This document shows, piece after piece, positions 14,649 to 24,900 of a DNA stretch of 39,799 nucleotides. How positions within the stretch are numbered: the first letter of the stretch is position 1; each line of letters begins with the position of its first letter. The position numbers and the translations under genes were made by a program. The DNA lies in NCBI RefSeq assembly GCF_007997295.1, contig NZ_VORY01000025.1:1-39799 (forward strand), read 5' to 3'. This stretch comes from Gillisia hiemivivida. Its GTDB lineage: Bacteria > Bacteroidota > Bacteroidia > Flavobacteriales > Flavobacteriaceae. The notes beneath the pieces are model-generated. The model was not told where the DNA came from. It made no database searches and worked only from the letters and a program-made list of their open reading frames with translations.

Positions 14649-16274
14649 CTATTTTAAAGTGTTTTGCTGATTTGTATTTCTTTTCTTTACTATGTCGGAA
14701 ACTATTTCTTCATAATTCTCGAGCTCTTTCTGTGATTCCTGTTTTTTAAGTTTTTCAAAGTCCTCACTTAAACCTTTGTAAAGTGAGAAGCACATGACTA
14801 TTAATATCATGGCAAAGGGCAATCCTGTTACTATAGTGGCCGTTTGAAGTGCTTGTAATCCACCTCCTATTAAAAGAACTGCAGCAATACTACCTTCCGC
14901 AATGGCCCAAAAGATTCTTTGTCCTACAGGTGCATCTAATTTACCTCCAGAGGTTAAATTATCTACCACCAAAGATCCAGAATCTGAAGAGGTAACAAAG
15001 AACCCTGCAATTAATATTATTGCAATAATGTTAAGAATAAATGCGAAAGGATAATCTTCCAAAAACACAAAAAGGGCAGTGGCAACATTATCATTTACCG
15101 CATTTGTAATAGTCTCATCTCCAAGAAGCGCTTGATGTATGGCTGTGCTTCCAAATGCTGAGATCCAGAAAAAAGTTACAATAGAAGGCACTAATAAAAC
15201 TCCCAAAATAAACTCACGCACGGTACGCCCTTTGGAAATACGAGCAATAAACATTCCTACAAAAGGAGACCAGGCAATCCACCATCCCCAGTAAAACACG
15301 GTCCAGGCATTTTGCCAATTAGAACCGGTATAACTTTCTGTCCAGGTTGCAGCCTCAAGAAAACCTGAAAAATAATTTCCTGTATTTTGCACGAAGGATT
15401 TAAAAATAAAGATCGTTGGTCCTAATACCAATACTATTAGAAGAAATAGCACAGCTATTCTCATATTCCATTCACTCAAAACTCTCACTCCCTTATCTAC
15501 TCCCAAAACAACTGAAACAGTAGCAATTGCCGTTATTCCTGCAATTAGAAAAATTTGAGTTTGTACACCGCTATCTATTCCAAAGAGGTGGTTTAATCCT
15601 GCTGCAATTTGTTGAACCCCCAATCCTAAAGAAGTAGCAAGACCAAATAAAGTGGCTAGTACAGCAAAGATATCTATAGCATCTCCAATTTTTCCGTAAA
15701 TTTTATCTCCTAAAAAAGGATAGAATACAGAGCGAATAGTTAGTGGAAGTCCACGAGAATAGGTGAAATACGCCAAGGATAATCCTACCAATGCATAAAC
15801 TGCCCAGGCATGAAAACCCCAGTGTAAAAAGGTAAATTTCATAGCTTCCTTAGCTGCTTCGGCAGTTCCGCCTTCTGCCATTGGCGGACTTAAGAAATGA
15901 TAAATTGGTTCTGAAATACTCCAAAACAACAACCCAATTCCCATTCCCGCACTAAATAGCATCGCGAACCAAGAAAGGGTTTTAAATTCGGGTTTCGCAC
16001 TTTGTCCTCCAATCCTTAACTGCCCAAATTTGCTGAAGGCCAGATAAATCATAAATATCAGAAAAACATTTACGCTTAATATAAAAAACCAACCCGCCTT
16101 ATTTGCAACAAAATCCTGAGTTGCGGTAAAATATCCCTCTGCCTGCTCTTTAAACATCAGGGTTAATGTTATGATGATGATGATGGTAATAGCCGAGGTG
16201 AAAAATACAGGGCCATTCACTTCTAATCCAAAAATGGATTTTTTTTCATCACTTCTTATAATTTTCTTAGTCAT
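14649..16274 (-). CDS. BCCT-family betaine/carnitine/choline-type transporter
   Basis: This 541-residue protein has twelve predicted membrane segments. The BCCT core is clear: ISEPIYHFLSPP at about residues 120-131, FLHWGFHAWAVYALVGLSLA at about 149-168, and WTVFYWGWWIAWSPFVGMFI at about 326-345, which includes the aromatic substrate box. ISKGRTVREF follows, and then FFVTSSDSGSLVVD. These are the marks of secondary transporters that take up glycine betaine or related quaternary amines with sodium or protons. The C-terminal tail after the last helix is short and rich in Lys and Glu, as in osmosensing members. It lies between the outer-membrane barrel gene (72 bases upstream) and the Usp gene. 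Confidence 0.95.
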   Translation of the reverse strand: MTKKIIRSDEKKSIFGLEVNGPVFFTSAITIIIIITLTLMFKEQAEGYFTATQDFVANKAGWFFILSVNVFLIFMIYLAFSKFGQLRIGGQSAKPEFKTLSWFAMLFSAGMGIGLLFWSISEPIYHFLSPPMAEGGTAEAAKEAMKFTFLHWGFHAWAVYALVGLSLAYFTYSRGLPLTIRSVFYPFLGDKIYGKIGDAIDIFAVLATLFGLATSLGLGVQQIAAGLNHLFGIDSGVQTQIFLIAGITAIATVSVVLGVDKGVRVLSEWNMRIAVLFLLIVLVLGPTIFIFKSFVQNTGNYFSGFLEAATWTESYTGSNWQNAWTVFYWGWWIAWSPFVGMFIARISKGRTVREFILGVLLVPSIVTFFWISAFGSTAIHQALLGDETITNAVNDNVATALFVFLEDYPFAFILNIIAIILIAGFFVTSSDSGSLVVDNLTSGGKLDAPVGQRIFWAIAEGSIAAVLLIGGGLQALQTATIVTGLPFAMILIVMCFSLYKGLSEDFEKLKKQESQKELENYEEIVSDIVKKRNTNQQNTLK

Positions 16275-16346
16275 AAAACAGCTTTTTTATTTGATAGGGA
16301 ATTAGTTTTTTTAGAATAGCAAATGCTATAAGTTACTAGATTATTA

Positions 16347-17498
16347 TTAAAAATAATAACCAATATTGATGTTAAATCTCGCTTCCCATTTAGCATCTGG
16401 GTTTCCAGTAGAGAAATCGTCTACAAAATTTCCGCCTAACCAGGAATGATTGTATCCGGCAGCATAATCTACATAGGTATATACATTTCCGGCACTTACC
16501 AGGACTCCGGTAACGTTCATATAAGAGTCTTCAAAACCCTGAGTTTTCTTCTGCATATAACCAAAATCATTATAAAATTGCAAATTGGAAATTGGCCCCC
16601 ATTCTACAGGAACATTTCTGGAAATTGTTAAAGAATACATATTAAAATGAGCAGCAACTTCGTAAGGAGCTCCATAAGCAGCCATGATTACCACATCTCT
16701 AGACTCTCCTTCAGCATTTGCTGGATCATTAGAAGCTGTAATAAATTGAGCCCTTGCATTCCACTTTCCCTTGGTTAGCTCGTAATGGGCCGCGAGTGCA
16801 CCATGATCTCCTAGCTCTTCAGTGTCTAGATTGTAGAGCTTACCATATTCAGCTGAAAAGCCCAGCCTATGTGCAGCATCTTTTCCAAATTTATAAATGA
16901 ACTTTCCATTGAACTGATTTATTTCTTTATTTCTCCCAACAATATCATAGGAATATCTATTAGGAGAACTTTCTGTATTGTTACCAAATCTTAATTCCTC
17001 CGCATTTTTGAAGAATGCCAGTTGGTATTCAAATTTTTCTCCAGAATGCATGTATTTTACACCCATATCGTGGTCATCTTCCATCCCAACATAATATGTA
17101 AGATTAAAGAACCAGTTATTTGAGTTGTATTGCTGAATTCCGAAAGGGACTTGTGTAAGACCAACATGAATTTGATCTAATTCATTGAATTTATAACCTA
17201 CCCAGCCTTGTTTTAGGAAACCTCCTCCAAAGCCTTCTGAATATAAACGATATTCAGCGTTGAGGAATATTCCTTTATAAGCAGCTTCGGCATTCACTCT
17301 AAACATATCATAGCCAAAATCACCTCCGCGTTTTTTCTGTCCATCTTTCCAAGATGATAGGTTGTAATTAAAACGCAGCGCCCCTCCCAACTTTAATTGT
17401 GGAGTATCCTGCGCAAATGTTGGCAATACAAAGCACAGTGTTAATAGAACTAGAAAAAGTTTCCTTGAAAAATTTAAATGAGTATTCTTATCTATCAT
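16347..17498 (-). CDS. Outer-membrane beta-barrel, probable porin for the BCCT substrate
   Basis: This 383-residue protein has a signal peptide (basic start, hydrophobic core LFLVLLTLCFVLPTFA, cleavage before QD). The rest alternates polar and aromatic residues in strands, for example GGALRFNYNLSSW and MFRVNAEAAYKGIFLNAEYR, and it ends in NINIGYYF. A terminal Phe is the usual signal for barrel insertion. It is first in the operon porin-BCCT-Usp, so it probably lets the transported osmolyte through the outer membrane. I cannot name a Pfam family with confidence; phosphate-selective-porin-like (OprO/P) folds look similar. Confidence 0.8.
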   Translation of the reverse strand: MIDKNTHLNFSRKLFLVLLTLCFVLPTFAQDTPQLKLGGALRFNYNLSSWKDGQKKRGGDFGYDMFRVNAEAAYKGIFLNAEYRLYSEGFGGGFLKQGWVGYKFNELDQIHVGLTQVPFGIQQYNSNNWFFNLTYYVGMEDDHDMGVKYMHSGEKFEYQLAFFKNAEELRFGNNTESSPNRYSYDIVGRNKEINQFNGKFIYKFGKDAAHRLGFSAEYGKLYNLDTEELGDHGALAAHYELTKGKWNARAQFITASNDPANAEGESRDVVIMAAYGAPYEVAAHFNMYSLTISRNVPVEWGPISNLQFYNDFGYMQKKTQGFEDSYMNVTGVLVSAGNVYTYVDYAAGYNHSWLGGNFVDDFSTGNPDAKWEARFNINIGYYF

Positions 17499-17674
17499 GT
17501 AGGGAATTATGAGGTTAGCTAATTTTTTTGGATTGTAAGGGGGGAAATCCCAATTTTCGTAATTTACGACTTCAATAAAAGTTTTTAGCTGTATTTAGGA
17601 AAGCTATAACAAATTAATATTTTAAAATATACGAAATATTGCTAATTCTCTAGTTGAGATTTAATTGTATAAAC

Positions 17675-17710
17675 CAGAAAACTCCTACGTATAGCAGGAG
17701 TTTTCTGTTT
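17675..17710 (-). terminator. Terminator after kdsA
   Basis: CAGAAAACTCCT and AGGAGTTTTCTG form a long hairpin with an A/T-rich flank, just past the kdsA stop on the minus strand. Confidence 0.75.
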
Positions 17711-17725
17711 AAAGAATTTGCTTGG

Positions 17726-18544
17726 TTATAATAAATTAACTGTCTTTCTAATGGCTACCAGATTGGTTAATAACTTCTCTAAATATTTTAGATCTAGCAT
17801 ATTTGCACCATCGCTTTTTGCATTGGCAGGATCAAAATGTGTTTCTATAAATAATCCATCCACGTTATTTACAATTCCTGCTCTTGCAATGGTTTCTATC
17901 ATATCTGGTCTTCCTCCTGTAACTCCGCTGCTTTGATTAGGTTGTTGCAAAGAATGTGTAACATCTAGAACAGTGGGCGCATATTCCCTCATAGTTGGGA
18001 TGCCTCTAAAATCTACTATCATATCTTGGTATCCAAACATGGTCCCTCTATCGGTGATCATCACTTGTTCATTATTACAATCGGTAACCTTAGTTACCGC
18101 ATGTTTCATGCTTTCGGGACTCATAAACTGTCCTTTTTTTAAATTCACCACTTTTCCTGTGTTTGCTGCTGCAACAACAAGATCTGTTTGCCTAACAAGG
18201 AAAGCCGGGATCTGTAAAACATCTACATATTCTGCTGCCATGGAGGCATCTGAAACCTCATGAATATCTGTAACTGTTGGAATTTTAAAAGTTTCAGAAA
18301 CCTTTCTCAAGATCTTTAATGCTTTTTCATCACCAATTCCTGTAAAACTATCTATTCTACTTCTATTTGCCTTTTTAAAGGAGCCTTTAAAAATATAAGG
18401 AATCTCTAATTTATTAGTGATCTCCATAACTTTTTCGGCAATTCTTAAAGCCATTTCTTCACTCTCTATAGCACATGGGCCAGCAAGTAAAAAGAAGTTA
18501 TTTGAATTGATATGTTGTATTTGAGGAATTCTATCTAGTTTCAT
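17726..18544 (-). CDS. kdsA: 3-deoxy-8-phosphooctulonate (KDO-8-P) synthase
   Basis: This 272-residue cytoplasmic enzyme condenses phosphoenolpyruvate with arabinose 5-phosphate to give KDO-8-phosphate for lipopolysaccharide inner core. Signatures in order are LLAGPCAIESEEMA (19-32), FKGSFKKANRSRIDSF (about 52-67), TDIHE (about 92-96), IPAFLVRQTDL, VNLKKGQFMSPE, DRGTMFGYQDMIVDFR and FIETHFDPANAKSD. Cys24 in GPCAIES is the metal-ligand position of the metal-dependent (Aquifex) class; E. coli has Asn there. His of ETHFDP and Asp of AKSD fit further metal ligands. It is a single gene with its own terminator. Confidence 0.97.
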   Translation of the reverse strand: MKLDRIPQIQHINSNNFFLLAGPCAIESEEMALRIAEKVMEITNKLEIPYIFKGSFKKANRSRIDSFTGIGDEKALKILRKVSETFKIPTVTDIHEVSDASMAAEYVDVLQIPAFLVRQTDLVVAAANTGKVVNLKKGQFMSPESMKHAVTKVTDCNNEQVMITDRGTMFGYQDMIVDFRGIPTMREYAPTVLDVTHSLQQPNQSSGVTGGRPDMIETIARAGIVNNVDGLFIETHFDPANAKSDGANMLDLKYLEKLLTNLVAIRKTVNLL

Positions 18545-18776
18545 TATGTTCAGTTATGCCACAAAGATAATGATATAGAAAGTTATTGGCATTCTAAAAA
18601 TACAGGAATTCAGGTATGGAATAATCATTTTACCATATAGCTACGCTGCACAGATTTTTGAGATTCTTTGAATAAGAGAGTTCAGAATTATAAAAAGCAG
18701 AAGATTAGAATAGTAGTTCTATGCTTTTTAATTTGAGATTAATTGGCAAGTATGATGATATCGAGAAAATTAGGAG

Positions 18777-18784
18777 TACCTTTG
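18777..18784 (+). promoter_or_regulatory. -7 box of the typA promoter
   Basis: TACCTTTG matches TAnnTTTG and lies 25 bases before the typA ATG. No clear -33 TTG is seen at the normal distance. Confidence 0.45.
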
Positions 18785-18809
18785 CAGCCTTAAAAATGAG
18801 GCGTTTATT

Positions 18810-20609
18810 ATGAAAGCTACTAAAAATATTGCGATTATCGCACACGTTGATCACGGTAAAACTACCTTGGTTGATAAAATCATGTACCATTGTCAACTTT
18901 TTCGTGATAACGAAAATACTGGCGATCTTATCCTAGATAACAATGATCTCGAAAGAGAACGTGGTATTACAATTACTTCTAAAAACGTTTCTGTAGTATA
19001 CAAAGACACAAAAATTAATATTATTGATACTCCTGGTCACGCCGATTTTGGTGGAGAGGTAGAGCGAGTATTAAATATGGCAGACGGAGTTCTTCTATTA
19101 GTAGATGCTTTTGAAGGACCAATGCCACAAACGAGATTTGTACTTCAGAAAGCGATTGACCTTGGTCTTAAGCCTTGTGTCGTTATTAATAAAGTTGATA
19201 AAGAAAACTGTACTCCAGATGAAGTTCATGAGAAAGTTTTCGACTTGATGTTCGAATTAGGTGCTGAAGAATGGCAACTAGATTTCCCAACGGTTTATGG
19301 TTCAGCTAAGAATAACTGGATGAGTGACGATTGGAGAAATGAAACAGATAATATTGAGCCATTGTTAGATATGGTTTTAGAGCATATTGAATCTCCGAAA
19401 ATTCAAGAAGGAACAACACAAATGTTGATCACTTCTTTAGACTTTTCATCCTTTACAGGACGAATTGCAATTGGAAGATTACAAAGAGGAAAATTAAAAG
19501 AAGGTATGGCTGTATCTTTGGTTAAGCGGGATGGAAGCATCAAGAAAACCAAGATTAAAGAGCTTCATACTTTTGAAGGTTTAGGAAGAAGAAAGATAGA
19601 TGAAGTTGAGGCAGGAGATATTTGTGCTATTGTTGGTCTAGAAGGATTTGAAATTGGTGATACTGTTGCCGATCTTGAAAATCCAGAAGGATTAAAAACG
19701 ATCGCCATAGATGAGCCTACCATGAGTATGCTTTTTACAATTAACGATTCTCCATTCTTTGGAAAAGACGGTAAATTTGTAACATCTAGACATATTAGAG
19801 AGCGTTTGGCTAAGGAACTTGAAAAGAACCTTGCTTTAAAAGTTGAAGCTACAGATAGTGCCGATAAATTTATGGTATTTGGTCGTGGAGTACTTCACTT
19901 GTCTGTTCTTATTGAAACAATGAGAAGAGAAGGTTACGAACTTCAAATTGGTCAGCCACAAGTTATCATCAAAGAAATTGATGGTGTTAAATGTGAGCCA
20001 GTTGAAGAAATGACGATAGATCTTCCAGAAGTTGTTTCAGGAAAAGCTGTGGAAATGGTTTCTATGAGAAAAGGAGAAATGACCAGTATGGAAGCTAGAG
20101 GTGACCGTATGACTATTCAATTCTTAATCCCATCTCGAGGAATTATAGGTTTAAGAAATAACTTGCTTACTGCAACTGCAGGTGAAGCAATTATGTCTCA
20201 CCGTTTTAAAGAGTACCAACCCTTAAAAGGTGGTATTCCAGAACGTCAGAATGGATCTTTAGTTTCTATGGAAAGAGGAAAAGCAATTCCTTATTCTATA
20301 GATAAATTACAAGATAGAGGTAAATTCTTTGTAGATCCGGGTGAAGATATTTATGAAGGTCAGGTTATTGGTGAGAATTCTCGTCAGGATGATATGGCTG
20401 TGAATATTACTAAGACAAAGAAAATGTCTAACGTACGTTCTTCTGGAGCAGATGATAAAGCGAAGATTGTTCCGGCAATAAAATTCTCTTTAGAAGAAGC
20501 TTTAGAATACATTCAGAAAGATGAGTATGTAGAGGTAACTCCAAAACATATTCGTTTGCGTAAGATCTATCTTACCGAAAGTGAACGTAAGAGAAATAAA
20601 ATAAACTAG
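18810..20609 (+). CDS. typA: Ribosome-associated GTPase TypA/BipA
   Basis: This 599-residue translational GTPase has all G motifs: G1 [10 protein letters not shown] (about residues 11-20), G2 with [12 protein letters not shown]3 [12 protein letters not shown] (about 73-84) and G4 NKVDKENC (about 127-134). A beta-barrel domain II follows ([17 protein letters not shown]), then an EF-G domain III/V-like part and the BipA-specific C-terminal domain with [20 protein letters not shown] and [15 protein letters not shown]. Length is normal. BipA assists large-subunit assembly and translation under cold and other stress. The gene is monocistronic, with a promoter just upstream and a strong terminator at 20627. 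Confidence 0.98.
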   Translation: MKATKNIAIIAHVDHGKTTLVDKIMYHCQLFRDNENTGDLILDNNDLERERGITITSKNVSVVYKDTKINIIDTPGHADFGGEVERVLNMADGVLLLVDAFEGPMPQTRFVLQKAIDLGLKPCVVINKVDKENCTPDEVHEKVFDLMFELGAEEWQLDFPTVYGSAKNNWMSDDWRNETDNIEPLLDMVLEHIESPKIQEGTTQMLITSLDFSSFTGRIAIGRLQRGKLKEGMAVSLVKRDGSIKKTKIKELHTFEGLGRRKIDEVEAGDICAIVGLEGFEIGDTVADLENPEGLKTIAIDEPTMSMLFTINDSPFFGKDGKFVTSRHIRERLAKELEKNLALKVEATDSADKFMVFGRGVLHLSVLIETMRREGYELQIGQPQVIIKEIDGVKCEPVEEMTIDLPEVVSGKAVEMVSMRKGEMTSMEARGDRMTIQFLIPSRGIIGLRNNLLTATAGEAIMSHRFKEYQPLKGGIPERQNGSLVSMERGKAIPYSIDKLQDRGKFFVDPGEDIYEGQVIGENSRQDDMAVNITKTKKMSNVRSSGADDKAKIVPAIKFSLEEALEYIQKDEYVEVTPKHIRLRKIYLTESERKRNKIN

Positions 20610-20626
20610 TACTGAAAAGTATTTAT

Positions 20627-20662
20627 AAAAAAATCCCGGACTGCAAGGTCCGGGATTTTTTG
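20627..20662 (+). terminator. Terminator after typA
   Basis: AATCCCGGAC and GTCCGGGATT are perfectly paired around TGCAAG and are followed by TTTTTGTTTTTT. Confidence 0.9.
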
Positions 20663-20677
20663 TTTTTTCAAAGTTTT

Positions 20678-21032
20678 GTCATTCCGACGAAGGAGGAATC
20701 TCTTTCAGAAAAAAGCAGATCTCTGAGATTCTTCAATCCGTTTCACTGCTTTCAGAATGACATTTATGAGTTTTGTCATTCCGACGAAGGAGGAATCTCT
20801 TTCAGAAATGAGCAGATTCTCTGAGATTCTTCAATCCGCTACGCTGCTATCAGAAAGACAAAGAAATTTTATTGGTCACACAGAGTTTGTCGAAGTGTGA
20901 TTGTTAAATTTGTCATTCCGACAAAGGAGGAATCTCTTTCAGAAAAAAGCAGATCTCTGAGATTCTTCAATCCGCTACGCTTCTTTCAGAATGACAAAGA
21001 AATTCTATTGTCACACTGAGCTTGTCGAAGGG
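20678..21032. repeat. Three tandem palindromic repeats with interleaved short inverted elements
   Basis: Three units of about 85 bases start at 20678, 20775 and 20912. Each begins GTCATTCCGAC(G/A)AAGGAGGA, runs through ATCTC...GAGATTC and ends CAGAATGACA (the second ends CAGAAAGACA). Unit ends are mutually inverted (GTCATTC/GAATGAC), as is GAATCTC/GAGATTC, so each can fold into one long imperfect hairpin. A second element, TCACAC(A/T)GAG(T/C)TTGTCGAAG, occurs at about 20876 and 21011, after units 2 and 3. Similar strings are abundant in intergenic DNA of Bacteroidetes. The cluster lies between the ends of typA and ftsE. Confidence 0.85.
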
Positions 21033-21054
21033 TCTTTTTTTTCAGAATAATGTA

Positions 21055-21738
21055 TTATAAAGATTTTTGCACCACCTCAAAAACACGCTCACCATCACAC
21101 TTTAATGTTTTAGAAGGATACTTCAGTAGTAAGGCATAATCATGAGTTGCCATTAGAATGGTGTTTCCGTTCTTGCTTATTTCTTGTAACACCTCCATTA
21201 CTTCTACAGAGGTCTGTGGATCCAGATTTCCGGTAGGTTCATCGGCTAGTATTAACTCTGGGTCATTTAAAAGGGCACGGGCAATAGCGATTCGCTGTTG
21301 TTCTCCTCCCGAAAGTTGATATGGGAATTTGAAACCTTTGGATTTCATTCCTACTTTATCCAAAACTTCATCTATTCTGCGCTCCATAGATGGTTTTTCT
21401 TTCCAACCGGTTGCCTTTAATACAAAAATTAGGTTTTCACGAACATTTCTATCATTCAACAATTTAAAATCCTGAAAAATCACTCCTAGTTTTCTTCTAA
21501 GAAACGGAATGTCTTTCTCCTTTAGAGTTCTAAGATTATAATCTACTATACTACCTTCTCCTTCAGTAAGCGGAAGATCTCCGTAAAGCGTTTTCATAAA
21601 ACTACTTTTTCCGGTTCCGGTCTTTCCAATTAAATAAACAAAATCCCCCTTATTGATGGTTACATCTACTTCAGATAAGATTAAACTCTCTCGTTGATAG
21701 ATTGCTGCATTTTTTAATTCTAGGACAATGTTAGACAT
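21055..21738 (-). CDS. ftsE: Cell-division ABC ATPase FtsE
   Basis: This 227-residue ABC ATPase has Walker [10 protein letters not shown] (about residues 38-46), Q-loop FQDFKLL, signature [15 protein letters not shown] (about 142-156), Walker [14 protein letters not shown] and the switch His in MATHDYAL. The opening [20 protein letters not shown] and the [17 protein letters not shown] stretch are typical of FtsE rather than of LolD or MacB ATPases. It works with the permease FtsX to activate peptidoglycan hydrolases at the septum. ftsX is not adjacent: the nearest FtsX-fold permease (33488) looks like the LolC/E type. The gene is monocistronic and divergent from the TPR gene. Confidence 0.9.
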   Translation of the reverse strand: MSNIVLELKNAAIYQRESLILSEVDVTINKGDFVYLIGKTGTGKSSFMKTLYGDLPLTEGEGSIVDYNLRTLKEKDIPFLRRKLGVIFQDFKLLNDRNVRENLIFVLKATGWKEKPSMERRIDEVLDKVGMKSKGFKFPYQLSGGEQQRIAIARALLNDPELILADEPTGNLDPQTSVEVMEVLQEISKNGNTILMATHDYALLLKYPSKTLKCDGERVFEVVQKSL

Positions 21739-21956
21739 AAAATAGGATTGTGATTAAATAGGTTAAAATTATTGGTAAATATACATTTTTCATCTGTTTC
21801 TTATATTTCTTTTTAGATGACATATGAGATTCTCTACAAAGCATTTTATTTATAGAAAACATATACTACTGGCTAATTTTATAAAGCCCCAAAACACTTT
21901 TTTCTATATTAACATAATTATCACAGCGATGTTGCGTTATGAAATAAGTGTTTAAG

Positions 21957-21964
21957 TATCTTTG
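21957..21964 (+). promoter_or_regulatory. -7 box upstream of the TPR protein (decides its start)
   Basis: TATCTTTG at 21957-21964 has a TTG 22 bases upstream (21932-21934). A TTG codon at 21962 lies inside this box, so it cannot be the start; the ATG at 21989 is the first start after it. Confidence 0.65.
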
Positions 21965-21988
21965 ATTCATCAACCTAAAAAAAAATTA

Positions 21989-24900
21989 ATGACACGATAT
22001 TCCGCATCCCTTTTTGTTGGTTTCTTCTTATTTTTTTCTTCCCTTTTTGCACAGCAATCTGCTATCAATACAAACGATCTGGTAAAGTTTAATAAAGCCT
22101 TAGCGCTTTATAATAATGAGCAATTTTTACCGGCTCAAACCTTGTTTGATGAAGTGAAGGATAAAGCCGAAGATGAAAAAATAGTTTCAGACTGTGCTTA
22201 TTATATTGCAAATGCTGCCGTAAGACTAGGACAGCCTGGTGCAGATAAGTTAATGGAAGATTTCGTAGAGCGTTACCCAACTTCAACTAAAAGAAATACC
22301 GCATTAATAGATGTAGCCGATTATTATTTCCAGACCGGAAAATATTCTTATGCCAGGAAGTGGTATGATAAGGTAGATGAAAAGGGAATGAGCCGGAAAG
22401 ACAAGGAGCGTTATTATTTTAATAATGGGTATGCTTATTATTCTTCTAATGATTTTGAACAGGCTGCAACTTATTTGGATAAAGTGCGCGATTCTAAGGA
22501 ATATGGTTCTCAGGCCAAGTATTATTTAGGATATATGGCTTATGAAGGCGATGATTATGAGCAGGCAAATGAACTTTTTGAAGAAGTAAAAGGGGAAGAC
22601 AGATATTCTGAAAACCTTTCTTATTTCCAAAGTGATATGAGTTTTAAGCTTGGAAATTTTGAAAAAGCGATCGCTTTAGGATTAGAACAACTACCAAAAG
22701 CAAATAGAGGTGAGATCTCTCAGCTTAATAAAATTATTGGTGAGAGCTATTTCAATCTTGGTAAATATGAAGAAGCCATTCCTTATTTAAAAGAATATAA
22801 AGGTTTACGAGGAAAATGGACGAATACCGATTATTACCAATTGGGATATGCTTATTACAAACAGGGAGACTACGAAAGTGCTATTTCAGAATTTAATAAG
22901 ATCATAGACGGGAATAACAGCATTGCTCAAAATGCGTATTACCATCTAGCGCAGTCTTATTTAAATTCAGATAAAAAGCAGGAAGCACTTAATGCTTTTA
23001 AAAATGCAAGCGAAATGGATTTTGATGCCAAATTGCAAGAAGATGCATTTTTGAATTATGCAAAATTGAGTTACGAGGTTGGGAATAGTTATATGAGTCC
23101 TTCTGAAGTGATCATTAATTATTTGAATAAGTACCCAAACACTTCAGTAAAAGCTGAAATGGAAACTTTGCTTATAGATTCTTTTATCACTTCCAAGAAT
23201 TATGAAAAAGCGATGGAATTGTTGGAAACCAATAAGAACTTCAGCGATAAGGGAGCTTATCAAAAAGTGGCTTATTTCTACGGATTGGAATTATATGAGA
23301 ATGACGATTATAGAAATGCGAGTATCAATTTCGAAAAAGCCTTAAAGAATAGAGTGAATCCGGAGATCTCTGCAAAAGCAGTTTTTTGGAAAGCAGAAAG
23401 CGATTTCAATTTGAATAGAATGCAGGAAGCCTTAAGAGGATATCAGGAGTTTAATTCCATGAGCGGGAGTGCAGGTTTAGCTGAAAAAGAAAACCTAGAT
23501 TACAATATTGCATATAGTTACTTCAAACAAAAGGAATATGGAAAAGCGATCGATTTCTTTAATAGATACGCTAATAATTCTGAAAAAGATAATGCTAGGA
23601 GGAATGATGCTTATACTAGATTAGGAGACACTTATTTTGTAACGAGTAAATATTGGCCGGCAATGGAAGCTTATACCAAAGCTATCGATATGAATCTTGG
23701 AAATACAGATTATGCAGCCTATCAAAAAGCTATTAGTTATGGTTTTGTAGATAGAAACGAAAGCAAGATCGAAGAGTTAAGTAGTTTTACTAATAAATAT
23801 CCGCGCTCTTCTTATAGAGATGATGCGATGTATGAATTAGGAAACACTTATGTAGCTATGAATAATACTGCAAAAGGTATAGAATCCTATAATAAATTGA
23901 TTCGTGATGTGCCAGGAAGTGCTTTTGTACCTCAGGCTATGTTAAAGCAAGGACTTATTTATTATAATGGAGATCAGGCTAACAAAGCCTTGGAGCGTTT
24001 CAAGAAAGTAGTTGCAGATTATCCAAATACTCCAGAGTCTTTGCAAGCGGTTACCACTGCAAGGTTGATCTATATAGATCTTGGAAAAACCGATGAATAT
24101 GCTGCTTGGGTGAGAAATGTAGATTTTGTGGAAGTTACTGATGCAGATCTTGATAATACCACTTTTGAAGCTGCAGAAAAACAATATTTGAATAACAATA
24201 CAGCTGCTGCAAAAACCGGATTCGAGAAATATCTTCAAACTTTTCCTAATGGATTAAATTCTTTGAAGAGTAACTTCTATTTAGCCCAGCTTTATTTTAG
24301 AGACGATCAAAAGGATAAATCTATTTCTAATTACAAGTTTGTGGTAAACAAACCAAGAAGTGAGTTTTCTGAACAAGCCCTGGCAAGATTATCTCAGATC
24401 TATTTAGAGAAAAGAAGCTATCAAGATGCCTTACCATTGTTACAAAGATTAGAAAACGAAGCAGATTTCGATCAGAATGTGATCTACGCACAGTCTAACC
24501 TCATGAAATCTTACTATGAACTTAAAGATTTTGGCAAAGCGGTTTCTTATGCTGAAAAAGTGCTTAAAAATTCTTCCATAGAAAACAACGTGAAATCTGA
24601 TGCACAAGTGATTATTGCCAGATCTGCATTTAGCACTGGCGATGAGAACAAGGCTAAGAATGCCTATGCTGAAGTACTTAAAATAGCAACTGGAGAATTA
24701 GCTGCAGAAGCACTTTATTACGATGCTTATTTTAAAAATAAAGCCTCAAATTTTAAAGCTTCTAATGAATCTGTTCAAAAATTAGCTAAAGATTATTCTG
24801 GTTATAAATTCTATGGAGCAAAAGGATTGGTTGTTATGGCCAAGAATTTCTATGCTTTAAAAGATGCTTACCAAGCCACCTATATTTTGGATAATGTGAT

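Noticed and set aside
20678-21032. CRISPR array
   Set aside because: Units are about 85 bases, strongly palindromic, only three, with unequal gaps (12 and 51 bases) and no cas genes. This is a dispersed-repeat cluster.
21962-21988. TTG start at 21962 for the TPR protein
   Set aside because: This codon lies inside the TATCTTTG promoter box, and the extra residues spoil the signal peptide.
23942-24238. Minus-strand ORF of 98 codons
   Set aside because: It is a shadow of the TPR repeats.
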